64,000 nt of DNA. It comes from an uncultured Clostridia bacterium. GTDB taxonomy: Bacteria; Bacillota; Clostridia; Lachnospirales; Lachnospiraceae. The stretch spans positions 1-64,000 of the forward strand of contig CANRWA010000012.1 of NCBI GenBank assembly GCA_947643415.1, given 5' to 3'. Numbering within the stretch: position 1 is the stretch's first letter; each line of letters begins with the position of its first letter. The notes under the pieces were generated by a model. It had not been told where the DNA came from and did not search any database. It was given only the letters and a program-made list of their open reading frames with translations. Positions 8,888-17,983 of the stretch are shown here, in pieces. Both the position numbers and the translations under genes were made by a program.

Positions 8888-9469
8888 ATGAATTATTGGC
8901 AGGGTGATAAAATTTGCTTGAGAGCCATGGAAGAAAGCGATGCAGAATTTTTCTACGAGACTTTGCAGGATATGGATATACAAAGAAATGAGACGGACAT
9001 AAGGGTTCCTATGTCACATAAAGCCTGTGCGGATTTTACTTTGGAACAGGCTTCAAAAGGTAATGATAACTCTTCACCTTTTCTTATTATAGAGGATAAA
9101 GATAAGAACAGGGTAGGAATGGCTTCTCCATCCATAGAAGATAGCAGAGTGGGAGTTTTCACAAGTGGTATTTTTATCAAGCCGGAATTTCAAAGAAGAG
9201 GTTATGCAAAAGAAGCTATATTTATGATTATGAACTTCTATTTCAATCAGCTAAGATGTCAGAAATTTAATGCAAGTGTATATTCGTATAATGAACCGTC
9301 TAACAGACTTTGCGAAAAACTGGGGTTTGTCGTTGAGGGACGACGTAGAAATACAGTATTTGCAGATGGAAAATTTTATGACGAAATTTTGTATGGATTA
9401 ACAAAAGACGAATTTTCAAATATAAAGCAGATCTTCGACGGCACAGTGTGTGGCAAAGACCATAGATAG
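8888..9469 (+). CDS. GNAT acetyltransferase, RimJ/RimL type
   Basis: A 193-residue acetyltransferase of the RimJ/RimL branch, which acetylates N-termini or small molecules. It opens with the usual CLRAMEESDAEFFYETL segment. The acetyl-CoA loop is FIKPEFQRRGYAKEAIFMI, and the late motif SNRLCEKLGFVVEGRRRNTVF is characteristic. The ATG at 8888 follows GGAGG by 8 nt; a TTG five codons upstream is also in frame but coincides with that ribosome site. The gene is paired with the preceding one. No terminator was clearly identified downstream. Confidence 0.87.
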   Translation: MNYWQGDKICLRAMEESDAEFFYETLQDMDIQRNETDIRVPMSHKACADFTLEQASKGNDNSSPFLIIEDKDKNRVGMASPSIEDSRVGVFTSGIFIKPEFQRRGYAKEAIFMIMNFYFNQLRCQKFNASVYSYNEPSNRLCEKLGFVVEGRRRNTVFADGKFYDEILYGLTKDEFSNIKQIFDGTVCGKDHR

Positions 9470-9521
9470 TCTTTACCCATCTGGGGTTGATTTATTTCCC
9501 GAAGATACATGACTATGTTAA

Positions 9522-9611
9522 GGAACATCATTTACTACTGCTTTTGTAATCGGAACATTTGCCTTGATGATGAGTTTTATTACTATTTGTGACAAGAAAA
9601 AAGAAAAATAA
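9522..9611 (+). pseudogene. Remnant of a small hydrophobic (holin-like toxin type) peptide gene
   Basis: A 29-codon stretch without its own clear start, reading TTAFVIGTFALMMSFITIC followed by DKKKEK and a stop. One hydrophobic segment plus a charged Lys-rich tail resembles the small holin-like/type I toxin peptides of Firmicutes. A stop codon lies immediately upstream in frame. No ribosome site precedes the internal TTG/ATG codons. Weak evidence. Confidence 0.25.
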
Positions 9612-9752
9612 GGGCAAGAATTAGATGATTTTAAAATTGTAACTGACCTGCATTATGTGTCAACCCTTTTTTTGCTGTATCACATTTTATGTGTCCAGCA
9701 AAAAGTATAACACAATTGTTCACTTAATACAAGTATCGCTTCCATCGGTTTA

Positions 9753-9851
9753 GGGCAATCGCTTAAAACAATCATTTTTCGGGCTGTGATATAAGGACAA
9801 GAGTCCGTATGGGATCCGCCCGCTTTGTAACAAATTTTTAAGCGATTGCCC
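9753..9851. repeat. 99-bp element with 16-bp perfect terminal inverted repeats
   Basis: GGGCAATCGCTTAAAA at 9753-9768 is exactly inverted at 9836-9851. The interior (TTTCGGGCTGTGATATAAGGACA) resembles part of the fold-back repeat near 36220-36245. It is small, non-coding and MITE-like. It fills most of the gap between the acetyltransferase pair and the peptidase gene. Confidence 0.65.
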
Positions 9852-9860
9852 TGCCACCGG

Positions 9861-11600
9861 TTAATATTCTGTCATAAACCACTGGAACATCTTATTGTTT
9901 CTTTTATAGATCGGTTTAAACTGTGAGTGTGGCAACGGACACCTCACCGATCCCGTCTCCACCGTGATGCTGATGATCTCCTTCTCATACACAAGCCAGT
10001 CAGCAAACCCGCCTGCAGCATCTGTGCTGCTGCTCTTCGGCATGAGGGCATATTTATTAAATGATGCGACCTTACCTGCGAATTCACTCAATTGCTCATA
10101 CAGTTTCCCTTCTACATTAAAATCCCAGTACAGGACATTTCCCATGGAGTGGAGATTCAGCACTGCTTCCGGTTTACCCTCATTGATAAATTTCATAAGG
10201 GCTTTTGTCTCTTTCTCGCTGCCTGCTTTTTTGCCAAAATAGTTCATATAATGAGGTTTCTTTTTCTTCTTTTTGATAAATCCTGCCGGAAAATTATTGT
10301 TCAGGTTCACTCCCCTGGCATTGGCTTTCCAGATATCTGAATGTCCGATCTTCTCACATTTCTTTCGAAGCTTTTTATTGCGGATGGCATCAAACCCATA
10401 TTGGGATATGCTCACCCCATCGGGATTGTCCATAGGAATAATGTAGATACATGTATTCGCAAACCGTTTCCTGTGATCCTGATAACTGCGCAGGATTTCT
10501 TCTGCCTGACGCATAATTACCTGGGTATTCAGCCACTCCCTGGCATGGATAGCCGCATCAATCACCAGTTTTCGGGAAGCACCACTGCTGCCTATGCGGA
10601 AACACCAGATCTCTCTGGAATCATAGGATTTCCCTATGCTCTTCAGGCCTGTCTTGCCAGGGTATTTCTTTATAAGGGCATGCAGATCCCTCGTCATATC
10701 TTCATAGTCATATAACTTATCCTTGCTGCTGACGATCCATGGTTCTTTCTGGACGATAACTTTTATCCGCACCTCATTTTTTTGTGAGCCCTTTACCTTC
10801 ACGGTAATATATGCAGTACCATGCTTCAGCGCTTCGATACGCCCCCGCCTGCTGACTTTTATTTTCTTCTTATTCGTTACTGATATCGATACCTTTTTAT
10901 AATCATAATCGAAATTAAGCTGTTCCGTATGTTTCTCATAGATATGGATGCCTTTTCCATTACTGACAGTGATTTTCTTCTGAAAATATATATAAATGTA
11001 CTGTATGTCCCCTGTAGTCTTTGAGACAGCCTTTACCACGGTATAAAGTTTCTCTCCCTTTCCTTTTCTGTGGCACTTTACCAGGCCTTTGGAAGAAACA
11101 GAAGCCATCTTTTTCTTAACTTCCTTTTTACTTCCGCCGCCATAAATGCTGAATGTGGCAGGATGTGACATAGTAAGCTGCACACTATCCGTCGTATAGG
11201 ATTGCATGTGATAGATCTTTTTGCCCTTTACCTTATGGTAATGAATCCCCGTCTGCCCGCCTTTGGCATATTTTGCCTCCTTATTCATCAAAACAAATTT
11301 AGCTGGTTTTGGTGCTGCCGTCTGAGTCGGTGCCGCTGTCTGTACTGGCGGCATTGTCTGTATCGGCTGTGGCGTCGCTGCCGCTGTTGGTGCCGGAGTT
11401 GGTGTGGATACCGGGTCCGGTGTATCAGATGGCGCAGACGTTTCCACAGGTTCTTCTGTCTGCTGTGGAATAGTCGTTTCTATGGCATCCATCCCGGCTG
11501 CAGATACTGTCCCCGTCCCTGTGCCAGACAGTCCTTCGGCAGTAAATAAAGAAAGAATAAGGATGCAAGCCATGGCTTTTCTTATTCTGTGTTTTCCCAT
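9861..11600 (-). CDS. Secreted M14 zinc carboxypeptidase with Ig-like domain
   Basis: A 579-residue exported protein. After a signal peptide (about 1-33) comes a Thr/Pro/Ala-rich linker (about 45-100). A Big/Ig-like region follows with SKGLVKCHRKGKGEKLYTV and TAYITVKVKGSQK. The M14 peptidase domain starts near residue 295. Zinc ligands are His and Glu of HAREW and His of LNLHSMGN; the catalytic Glu is in TVETGSVRC. M14 enzymes remove C-terminal residues or cleave D-gamma-glutamyl-type wall peptides, and a wall-peptide role is plausible for a secreted Clostridial member. A hairpin terminator lies just upstream, so the gene starts its own transcript. Confidence 0.9.
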   Translation of the reverse strand: MGKHRIRKAMACILILSLFTAEGLSGTGTGTVSAAGMDAIETTIPQQTEEPVETSAPSDTPDPVSTPTPAPTAAATPQPIQTMPPVQTAAPTQTAAPKPAKFVLMNKEAKYAKGGQTGIHYHKVKGKKIYHMQSYTTDSVQLTMSHPATFSIYGGGSKKEVKKKMASVSSKGLVKCHRKGKGEKLYTVVKAVSKTTGDIQYIYIYFQKKITVSNGKGIHIYEKHTEQLNFDYDYKKVSISVTNKKKIKVSRRGRIEALKHGTAYITVKVKGSQKNEVRIKVIVQKEPWIVSSKDKLYDYEDMTRDLHALIKKYPGKTGLKSIGKSYDSREIWCFRIGSSGASRKLVIDAAIHAREWLNTQVIMRQAEEILRSYQDHRKRFANTCIYIIPMDNPDGVSISQYGFDAIRNKKLRKKCEKIGHSDIWKANARGVNLNNNFPAGFIKKKKKKPHYMNYFGKKAGSEKETKALMKFINEGKPEAVLNLHSMGNVLYWDFNVEGKLYEQLSEFAGKVASFNKYALMPKSSSTDAAGGFADWLVYEKEIISITVETGSVRCPLPHSQFKPIYKRNNKMFQWFMTEY

Positions 11601-11626
11601 ATGTTCACCCCTTGTCGCTTTATATA

Positions 11627-11657
11627 GAAAGGGTACCTTACATAAGATACCCTTTCA
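11627..11657 (-). terminator. Terminator of the infC-rpmI-rplT operon
   Basis: On the minus strand the stem AAAGGGTA / TACCCTTT encloses a 12-nt loop and is followed by CTATAT. It lies 55 bp after rplT and before the peptidase gene. Confidence 0.7.
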
Positions 11658-11710
11658 TTCTATTCCTAAAATATGAAATTTATGTGACACAATGCCACGA
11701 CAGTAACCTG

Positions 11711-12067
11711 TTAAGCCAATTTACTCTTGGCAACTTCTGCCAGCTTTGCAAATCCTTCCGGATCACTGATCGCCATCTCGGACAGCATCTTACGATTCAC
11801 ATTGATCTCTGCCAGTTTCAGGCCATACATAAATCTGCTGTAAGAAAGGCCATTGATCCTTGCAGCAGCATTGATACGGGCGATCCACAACTGCCTGAAC
11901 TGTCTCTTTCTCTGCTTTCTGCCTGTATAAGACTCCTCAAGAGCACGCATAACAGACTGTTTCGCAACACGGTACTGTTTACTTCTGGCACCTCTGTATC
12001 CTTTTGCTAATTTTAATACTCTTTTATGTTTCTTTTTTGCGTTTAATCCGCCTTTGATTCTAGCCAT
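11711..12067 (-). CDS. rplT: Ribosomal protein L20
   Basis: A 118-residue large-subunit protein that binds 23S rRNA early in assembly. The N-terminal [26 protein letters not shown] and the later [13 protein letters not shown] are diagnostic, and the length is standard. It is the third gene of the infC operon. L20 is the known repressor of this operon in Firmicutes by binding the leader RNA; a matching leader is present upstream of infC. The ribosome site is GAAGGAGGGAAATGACAA. Confidence 0.98.
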   Translation of the reverse strand: MARIKGGLNAKKKHKRVLKLAKGYRGARSKQYRVAKQSVMRALEESYTGRKQRKRQFRQLWIARINAAARINGLSYSRFMYGLKLAEINVNRKMLSEMAISDPEGFAKLAEVAKSKLA

Positions 12068-12091
12068 TTGTCATTTCCCTCCTTCGCGCCA

Positions 12092-12295
12092 TTAGCTGTA
12101 TGGCATGATCTTCTTCATTGTCTTTACGTTTGTATCATCTACCAGTGTGGACTTTCTGAGGTTTCTCTTCCTCTTGGTTGTCTTCTTTGTCAGGATATGG
12201 CTCTTGTTTGCCTTGAATCTCTTTAATTTGCCACTGCCTGTTACCTTAAAACGCTTTGCCGCAGCTCTCTTGGTTTTCATTTTCTGTTTTGCCAT
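12092..12295 (-). CDS. rpmI: Ribosomal protein L35
   Basis: A 67-residue, highly basic large-subunit protein. The N-terminus [19 protein letters not shown] and the central [17 protein letters not shown] are typical. It lies between infC (18 bp) and rplT (24 bp), the conserved order. A GAGGAATGAAATC ribosome site precedes the ATG. Confidence 0.98.
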   Translation of the reverse strand: MAKQKMKTKRAAAKRFKVTGSGKLKRFKANKSHILTKKTTKRKRNLRKSTLVDDTNVKTMKKIMPYS

Positions 12296-12313
12296 GATTT
12301 CATTCCTCCGTTA

Positions 12314-12820
12314 TTATTTTGTGGCTGATAAAAACATTACCATACTTCTTCCTTCCATTTTGGCAGGCTTATCTACAACCGCAACATCTTTCAGCTGCTC
12401 ATAAAAAGAATTCAGAATCTCCCTGCCAACATCCTTGTGTGCCATCTCACGCCCACGGAAACGAAGTGAGACCTTGATCTTATTTCCCTTCTGGAGAAAT
12501 TTCTTTGTCTGATTCACTTTCGTATTCAGGTCATTGGTATCAATATTAGGGGAGAGACGGATCTCCTTCGTCTCAACTGTCTTCTGTTTCTTCTTTGCTT
12601 CCTTTGCTTTACGAGTCTGCTCATAACGGTATTTGCCATAATCCACGATCTTACAAACCGGCGGCTTGGCATTCGGTGATATCTTTACCAGATCCAGCCC
12701 CGCATCTTTCGCCTTAAAATATGCCTCCTTAGAAGACATAACGCCTATCTGCTCTCCGTTAGCTCCGATCAGCCGGACCTCTTTGTCACGAATCTGCTCG
12801 TTAATCATTAAATCGCTTAT
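12314..12820 (-). CDS. infC: Translation initiation factor IF-3, probable ATA start
   Basis: IF-3 keeps the ribosomal subunits apart and proofreads the start codon. The sequence reads INEQIRDKEVRLIGANGEQIG at the start of the N-terminal domain, with the C-terminal domain ending VVDKPAKMEGRSMVMFL. The first ATG (12808) is 21 nt from the only good ribosome site (GGAGG, 12830-12834). The in-frame codon 9 nt after that site is ATA at 12818-12820, which gives a 168-residue protein beginning (M)SDLMINEQ. A rare start codon fits IF-3 biology, since E. coli infC uses AUU and is autoregulated through it. Using the ATG would give 164 residues. Confidence 0.93.
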   Translation of the reverse strand: MSDLMINEQIRDKEVRLIGANGEQIGVMSSKEAYFKAKDAGLDLVKISPNAKPPVCKIVDYGKYRYEQTRKAKEAKKKQKTVETKEIRLSPNIDTNDLNTKVNQTKKFLQKGNKIKVSLRFRGREMAHKDVGREILNSFYEQLKDVAVVDKPAKMEGRSMVMFLSATK

Positions 12821-12835
12821 TTTTCCTTACCTCCT

Positions 12836-12994
12836 AATAAAAAAAGTAGATAACTGCTTTTAAAAGCCGGCTATCCACAATATAATAATTCCCTGTATGA
12901 GATGTATATCAATTGAAAGGGTTGAAACCGCTGACACGTGATAGCAAATGCTATGTGGCAGGGTGAGAGTGGATAACTCTGCTTCTTAACGCCT
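12836..12994 (-). promoter_or_regulatory. infC leader with attenuator (L20-leader type)
   Basis: The 5' untranslated region of about 170 nt contains mutually exclusive pairings on the minus strand. The arm GTGGATAGC (12870-12878) can pair with GTTATCTAC (12846-12854) to make a terminator followed by seven T residues. It can instead pair with an upstream GTTATCCAC (12969-12977), making an antiterminator. A third hairpin around 12935-12960 lies between them. This is the expected layout for L20-controlled premature termination, as known for Bacillus infC. L20 binding itself is inferred. Confidence 0.75.
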
Positions 12995-13000
12995 TTCGTA

Positions 13001-13029
13001 GTATAACACAAAGCAGGCAGTCCTGTCAA
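13001..13029 (-). promoter_or_regulatory. Promoter of the infC operon
   Basis: On the minus strand TTGACA (13024-13029) and TTATAC (13001-13006) are 17 bp apart. The predicted start near 12994 opens the attenuator leader. Confidence 0.75.
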
Positions 13030-13035
13030 GAAAAA

Positions 13036-13082
13036 TAGTGCTGACAAACCATCCCGAACTGGGAATCTCTGTCAGCACTTTA
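13036..13082 (-). terminator. Terminator after the transglutaminase-domain gene
   Basis: On the minus strand the 10-bp stem AGTGCTGACA / TGTCAGCACT is followed by ATTTTTC. It lies 50-100 bp after the stop codon at 13134. Confidence 0.85.
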
Positions 13083-13133
13083 TAACTACATTGCCAAAGG
13101 GGTGATAATGCCCTGGCTCATTTCGGGGAATTT

Positions 13134-15086
13134 TTATTTTAAAGATACCAATTTTTCCCCACACTTATGCTGTTCACAGGTAACATTCTCCGCCGTATAC
13201 GGATTTGAATGCGAAGCGGTCATCCCACCCGCATCAAATAGATAAACCTGAGTTTCTCCCGGCTTCTTGTAGCCCAAAGATACGTGACTTTGACTTGATG
13301 GATTGCTGCTTTCAGCCCCAGCGGCAATCCATACACCCTCCCCACTTTCCGGCTCCTGGTTAAACACTTTAATTCCAAGCTCATCCCTCGCCACTTCCAT
13401 CAATATTCTCGCAGCCGTACAATCGCAATAGCCGCCCTGGAATATCATGATTTTATTGATGATGGAACCATATGACCCCAAATATGTATCATCTATGGAC
13501 CAATTTCCCCAGAATGTGGGGTTATACTCCTTGGAGGCAGGGTCTAGGCCCGGATAATGGTTTGTGCTGTTGATATACTGTGACAGTGCGGCCAGCTTAT
13601 CTATATTTGTCATCCCCGGCTGCCAAAGCGCCTGTTTCACTTTATCGAGAACTGCATGGTATATCTTCTCATCCTGGCTGGAGTAAGTCGCCTGGTTGGT
13701 ATAAGCGCCCTCCCGGTTCATGCCGTTGCTTGACAGATAAATATAATCCAATACTTTGTTCCCCTGTTTAGCTACTACCTTCACTACCCTTGTGCTCATC
13801 CCGGCTCTTATGGTCAGTTTTTTTCCGCTTATCGCTTCAACAAATTGATTTCCCGGCCCTTTGCTGGTAAATGGCTCCTGGAATGTAATGGGAACCCAGT
13901 TCTTCTGCCCTTCCTTTTCGTTCCATTCTCTCAGCTCTGAGGCAACAGATTCTATCTCCGAAACAGCAGGCGCCTGATATCCCACCCCCATGTCGGAAAA
14001 CACATTGACAAGAGCCTTGGACGTTACATCCTCTACTGTAAACGTTACATTTTGGTTGATCCAGTATTCACTGCCATTACAGTAAAACTTAATCTGGTAT
14101 GTGTTCGTCCCGTCCTCCTCACGGCTATAACATCCCTCCTCCTTAAACGTGCTTGTATTTGACCATGTCATCACTTTAAACCCGGAGATTGAAGCACTTT
14201 TTTTCGATTCGTCCACCGTTACCTTACAGGAAACCTGGACTTCCTGGGTATGGAGCATACAAATTGCTGTGATGACAGCGCTTCCTCCACCCACTGCTTT
14301 TACCGTCACGGTTTTCATTTTTTCCTGATCTGTCAGGCTCATCCCACGGAGGCTCACGACATCCGTATTGTCACAGGTCCAAAAGACGATACTGTCATTT
14401 GAATATGTGGACGGGATAGAAACCTTAAGTACAGCTGTATCTCCCTCGTTCATTTTCAGCGAGGCATTACTCAGGGAAACCTTTTCACTGCCGCTCGTTG
14501 TATTATTATCTTTGCTGTTGTCATTTGTATTCTTATTTCCGCTGCTGCCGGAACTTCCGGTTACTTTAAAATAATAAACTGCTTTCTTCCCGTTTTTAAA
14601 TTTTACCGTAATCTTTGCCGTCCCAGCTTTTTTTGCCGTAACTCTAAATTTTTTGGAAGAGATCTTTTTCACAGTTGCGATCTTCGCGTTGCCAGACTTC
14701 ACAGACTTAATGGCATATTTTGCGGTTTCTGTCTTCCTCTTCCCCTTTTTCACCGAGTACTTTCCTACGCTGTAATTGTATTTCGTTGTCTTTCCATTTT
14801 GAAACTTTACCGTTATGACAGCGGAACCATACTGGTATCCGGAGGCCACCTTGAACTTTTTGGATGATATCTTTTTCGCCGAAAGAATAGAGCGCTTACT
14901 GGATTTCACCGACTTAATCGTATCCTTTGTGGTTACGGTCTTTGACTCTCCCAGGGTAACACTTTTACTTACCGCCATCGTTTTTGCCGCAGCTTCTCCC
15001 GTGATAGGGACTGTTATACAAACAGCGGACAATGTTCCCATAAAAGCCAGAACAGCCGCCAATGCATACCGCATCTTTTCTCTCAT
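13134..15086 (-). CDS. Secreted transglutaminase-like protein with Ig-like repeats
   Basis: A 650-residue exported protein. A signal peptide (about 1-33) is followed by two short Lys-rich beta repeats, each ending like SGYQYGSAVITVKFQNGK or AKKAGTAKITVKFKNGK. A Ser/Asn/Asp linker follows (about 178-198), then a Big-like domain. The C-terminal domain resembles transglutaminase/papain-fold proteins: Cys in GGYCDCTAARI, His in SQSHVSLGY and Asp in YLFDAGG form a plausible triad. It probably acts on cell-surface proteins or peptidoglycan peptides. It sits 34 bp after the 743-residue Ig-like gene with no terminator between, so the two are likely co-transcribed. The ribosome site is AGGAGGAGAAGGC. 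Confidence 0.8.
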   Translation of the reverse strand: MREKMRYALAAVLAFMGTLSAVCITVPITGEAAAKTMAVSKSVTLGESKTVTTKDTIKSVKSSKRSILSAKKISSKKFKVASGYQYGSAVITVKFQNGKTTKYNYSVGKYSVKKGKRKTETAKYAIKSVKSGNAKIATVKKISSKKFRVTAKKAGTAKITVKFKNGKKAVYYFKVTGSSGSSGNKNTNDNSKDNNTTSGSEKVSLSNASLKMNEGDTAVLKVSIPSTYSNDSIVFWTCDNTDVVSLRGMSLTDQEKMKTVTVKAVGGGSAVITAICMLHTQEVQVSCKVTVDESKKSASISGFKVMTWSNTSTFKEEGCYSREEDGTNTYQIKFYCNGSEYWINQNVTFTVEDVTSKALVNVFSDMGVGYQAPAVSEIESVASELREWNEKEGQKNWVPITFQEPFTSKGPGNQFVEAISGKKLTIRAGMSTRVVKVVAKQGNKVLDYIYLSSNGMNREGAYTNQATYSSQDEKIYHAVLDKVKQALWQPGMTNIDKLAALSQYINSTNHYPGLDPASKEYNPTFWGNWSIDDTYLGSYGSIINKIMIFQGGYCDCTAARILMEVARDELGIKVFNQEPESGEGVWIAAGAESSNPSSQSHVSLGYKKPGETQVYLFDAGGMTASHSNPYTAENVTCEQHKCGEKLVSLK

Positions 15087-15120
15087 GCCTTCTCCTCCTA
15101 TATAATAATGGAGCTGTCAA

Positions 15121-17352
15121 TCAGTTTTCAGCAGGCTTATACTCCGTACCCGTCAACTGTACTGTTGTGTTGCCAGTCACATTGAAGGAACCACTCAGGC
15201 GGTAACGTCCCAATCTGTCTCCTGAGCTTACCGATGCCCAGTCTTCATTATAGGAATCTTTATTTGTTGTATACTTCGAATATGCATATACCATATTTCT
15301 ATAGCTGTCATCATCCTTTACCGGCAGCAATTCATAACTTCCCGCGCGAAGATATGCATACATACTATAATCTGCCCTATAATCAATCTGGATGCCCTCT
15401 GCTGTACTGCCATATGAGTTCATCAGGTCAATGCCTTCTTCATCATCATAGTAATCATATGCACCAGCCCCTGTGATACCTGTCGTAAACTTCACACAGA
15501 ACTGTGGAATATCAAAATTCTTTGCAGCCGTCCCGGTATTAAATACATTGCCTGAGGAAGTATTGCTCTGTACTCCATTTACATATGTGTATATTTCATA
15601 ATCTCCTGGAATCACTCTTGTCTTGTAAGTACCATCCGCTTTTGTGACCGCTCCCAGATCATATGAATTTCCATACGCATCCCTCTTTGTAGATCCGTAT
15701 ACCCTAACATATCTGGCAGGTGCCCCTGCAGCATCTTTCACTGTACCAGTAAAGGTAACGCCCTGCACAAGATTAAGGTTGTAAGAAATCGTTCCATTTA
15801 TGTTTGCATCGCTGCGGTCACTTACCTTAGCCGTAAAATTATAAGTTCCTGCAGGCACAGCAGCCATTTTACCGCTTGCATCTGTCTTGGCATAGAAAGA
15901 TCTTTCTCCCTCTTCATCTGTCTTATATTCACCAAGGGCAGCCGGTACCGATGTCAGTTCATATTTGTAATTTCCTGAGCCGCCTCCGATGATGAATTTT
16001 GTTCCATAAGCAGAATAAGAGGAGGAGTAAGAATTATCGATATTGTATACATAATTTTCAATATCCAATCCGGAAGCATCATTTCCGGCAACATTCGGAT
16101 CATCTGGTACATAGGCAAGCTGATCCTGTGCAATGACAGTTCCCACCAGTCTGTTCTTGTCACCTACATAGAACATATATTTCTTTGTATAAGTCTTGCC
16201 AGACTCATCCGTTGTGGTAAGTGTTGCTGCTGCCCCCTCCAGGACACTGGTATATTTACCAGCCACACGCACGCTGGAACCGTCTTTGCTGACATAAGCC
16301 TTCAACCCGGCCGGAAGGCCTGTTACTGTTCGTTTCACATATCCAGTCGTAGGAACATCCTCATACCATGTAGCATTATATGTATCACCAACTGTACCAG
16401 TGATAAACTGAACTGTTTCCTGCACGGTATACTCACTGTCGTAATCTGGTACCTCTGCCACATAGATCTCTTTGGTCTTATCCACTGACAGAACTGGAAT
16501 TGTAACATTTACATAAGAATAAGATGCAATGCTGCTGTTAGTATCCAGGACAATATCATATGTCTTTTTGTCAGCAGTTGTCACTCTCTCAATGCTCTCA
16601 GATGTTGTATACTTACCAGATGGAGTCTTCTTATTCTGAACAGTAAAGTTTGCAGCGGCCAGCTCTTTGGCGCTTGTCAGGGTGACACGTATAACCTTGC
16701 TGTTCACTACAGACAGGCTTGCGATCCCGGCACCTACCGTTACCTTACAGGTCGCCTTCTTGCCGCTGCCGTCTGCTGCTTTGGCAGTAATGGTAGCCTT
16801 TCCTTCTTTCACGCCCTTTACCACACCTTTGGAAGATACGGTAGCGACTTTCTTATTAGAAGTAGACCATGCAACCTTTTTGCTCACATTCTTTGTAGGA
16901 GATACCGTTGCTTTCAATGTCTTCTTTCCACCGACAGCCAGTGTAGCTGTCTTCGGCTTCATTGTTACCTTCTTTACTGCTGCCTTCTTTACAACAACCT
17001 TTATTGTTGCTTTTTTCTTAGAATTCTTTTTGGAAGTAACAGTCACCTTTGTTGTACCTGCTTTTACCCCCTTGACATAACCCTTGGAAGATACTGTTGC
17101 GATCTTCTTATTGGCAGATTTATAAGTTACCTTTTTGTTGGCCTTTTTGTTAGGTGTTACTTTCACCGTAGCAGTAATCTTAACTTTCTTCCCCTTTGCT
17201 ACATATAATGTCTTGCCTGATGGTGAAGTAGCTGTAACCTTTTTCACTTTAACTTTGGCAGATGCTGTCTTTGGTGCCGCTGCAAGCGTTACACCGAAAA
17301 CCATAGCCAGCGATAATGCACCTGCTAAAGCCTTTGCTGCAAATTTCTTCAT
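15121..17352 (-). CDS. Large secreted protein with Big_2 (Ig-like) domains
   Basis: A 743-residue exported protein. A signal peptide ends near ASA (about residue 32). Two tandem Big_2-type domains follow, with the hallmark strings KIATVSSKGYVKGVKAGTTKVTV and VATVSSKGVVKGVKEGKATITA. The middle and C-terminal parts (residues about 210-743) are Tyr/Ser/Thr-rich beta structure, including a carboxypeptidase-regulatory-like segment around GTVKDAAGAPARYVRVYGS. No LPXTG motif or membrane anchor is present at the C-terminus, so attachment must be non-covalent or the protein is released. Ligand unknown. The start ATG follows AGGGAGGGCTTATTTCT. Confidence 0.8.
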   Translation of the reverse strand: MKKFAAKALAGALSLAMVFGVTLAAAPKTASAKVKVKKVTATSPSGKTLYVAKGKKVKITATVKVTPNKKANKKVTYKSANKKIATVSSKGYVKGVKAGTTKVTVTSKKNSKKKATIKVVVKKAAVKKVTMKPKTATLAVGGKKTLKATVSPTKNVSKKVAWSTSNKKVATVSSKGVVKGVKEGKATITAKAADGSGKKATCKVTVGAGIASLSVVNSKVIRVTLTSAKELAAANFTVQNKKTPSGKYTTSESIERVTTADKKTYDIVLDTNSSIASYSYVNVTIPVLSVDKTKEIYVAEVPDYDSEYTVQETVQFITGTVGDTYNATWYEDVPTTGYVKRTVTGLPAGLKAYVSKDGSSVRVAGKYTSVLEGAAATLTTTDESGKTYTKKYMFYVGDKNRLVGTVIAQDQLAYVPDDPNVAGNDASGLDIENYVYNIDNSYSSSYSAYGTKFIIGGGSGNYKYELTSVPAALGEYKTDEEGERSFYAKTDASGKMAAVPAGTYNFTAKVSDRSDANINGTISYNLNLVQGVTFTGTVKDAAGAPARYVRVYGSTKRDAYGNSYDLGAVTKADGTYKTRVIPGDYEIYTYVNGVQSNTSSGNVFNTGTAAKNFDIPQFCVKFTTGITGAGAYDYYDDEEGIDLMNSYGSTAEGIQIDYRADYSMYAYLRAGSYELLPVKDDDSYRNMVYAYSKYTTNKDSYNEDWASVSSGDRLGRYRLSGSFNVTGNTTVQLTGTEYKPAEN

Positions 17353-17545
17353 AGAAATAAGCCCTCCCTTTTATAGTTTTGATATGAATTTAAAATTCAT
17401 TTTATAACTGTAACACACTTTTTTAATATTCTCAATATAATAGTACTATATTTCACATTTTTCCACATTTTTCACAACAGCATATCTTGTATTCTTCTAT
17501 TTTTCGTAATAAAATACATAGTATTAATCTGTATATGAGATAACT

Positions 17546-17983
17546 ATGATAGAGGGTGAGATTTTGAGATCAATTGACAAAGCTTTCTTTATTATATGTC
17601 TTGTCCTGATGGGCGGACTTGCTGTCCTGGCTGTACTGCAGTCCACAGGCACTTTACTTCTGACGGATCTGGGATTTCCCTGTTCTTTCCGTCTTGTCAG
17701 TGGATATTACTGCCCCGGCTGCGGTGGCACTCATGCTGTGTGCGCCCTTGCCGCCGGTGACCTTATCACCTGTGCAAAGGAGCACGCTTTTGTACTGTAT
17801 GCCACGTTTGGCATCTTTATCTTCCTCCTGTGGAATACTTTCAGCACGGCCTATAACAAAAAAACAGGCAGTGCAAAAATACCTGTGATGCATTTTCACA
17901 CTGCCTACATATATGTCGGCATTGCCATTATATTCATTCAGTGGATCATAAAGAATGCATTTTTAATAATACATTCTTCCTGA
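17546..17983 (+). CDS. DUF2752 membrane protein
   Basis: A 145-residue protein with three hydrophobic segments (about 12-32, 78-96, 116-135). It contains the DUF2752 signature SGYYCPGCGGTHAVCALAAGD, a CxxCG-type motif next to a membrane helix. The family has no established function. The start is uncertain: ATG at 17546 lacks a strong ribosome site, while TTG at 17564 lies 8 nt after GAGG. It points toward the DUF4190 gene and the two 3' ends overlap by 21 bp. Confidence 0.75.
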   Translation: MIEGEILRSIDKAFFIICLVLMGGLAVLAVLQSTGTLLLTDLGFPCSFRLVSGYYCPGCGGTHAVCALAAGDLITCAKEHAFVLYATFGIFIFLLWNTFSTAYNKKTGSAKIPVMHFHTAYIYVGIAIIFIQWIIKNAFLIIHSS

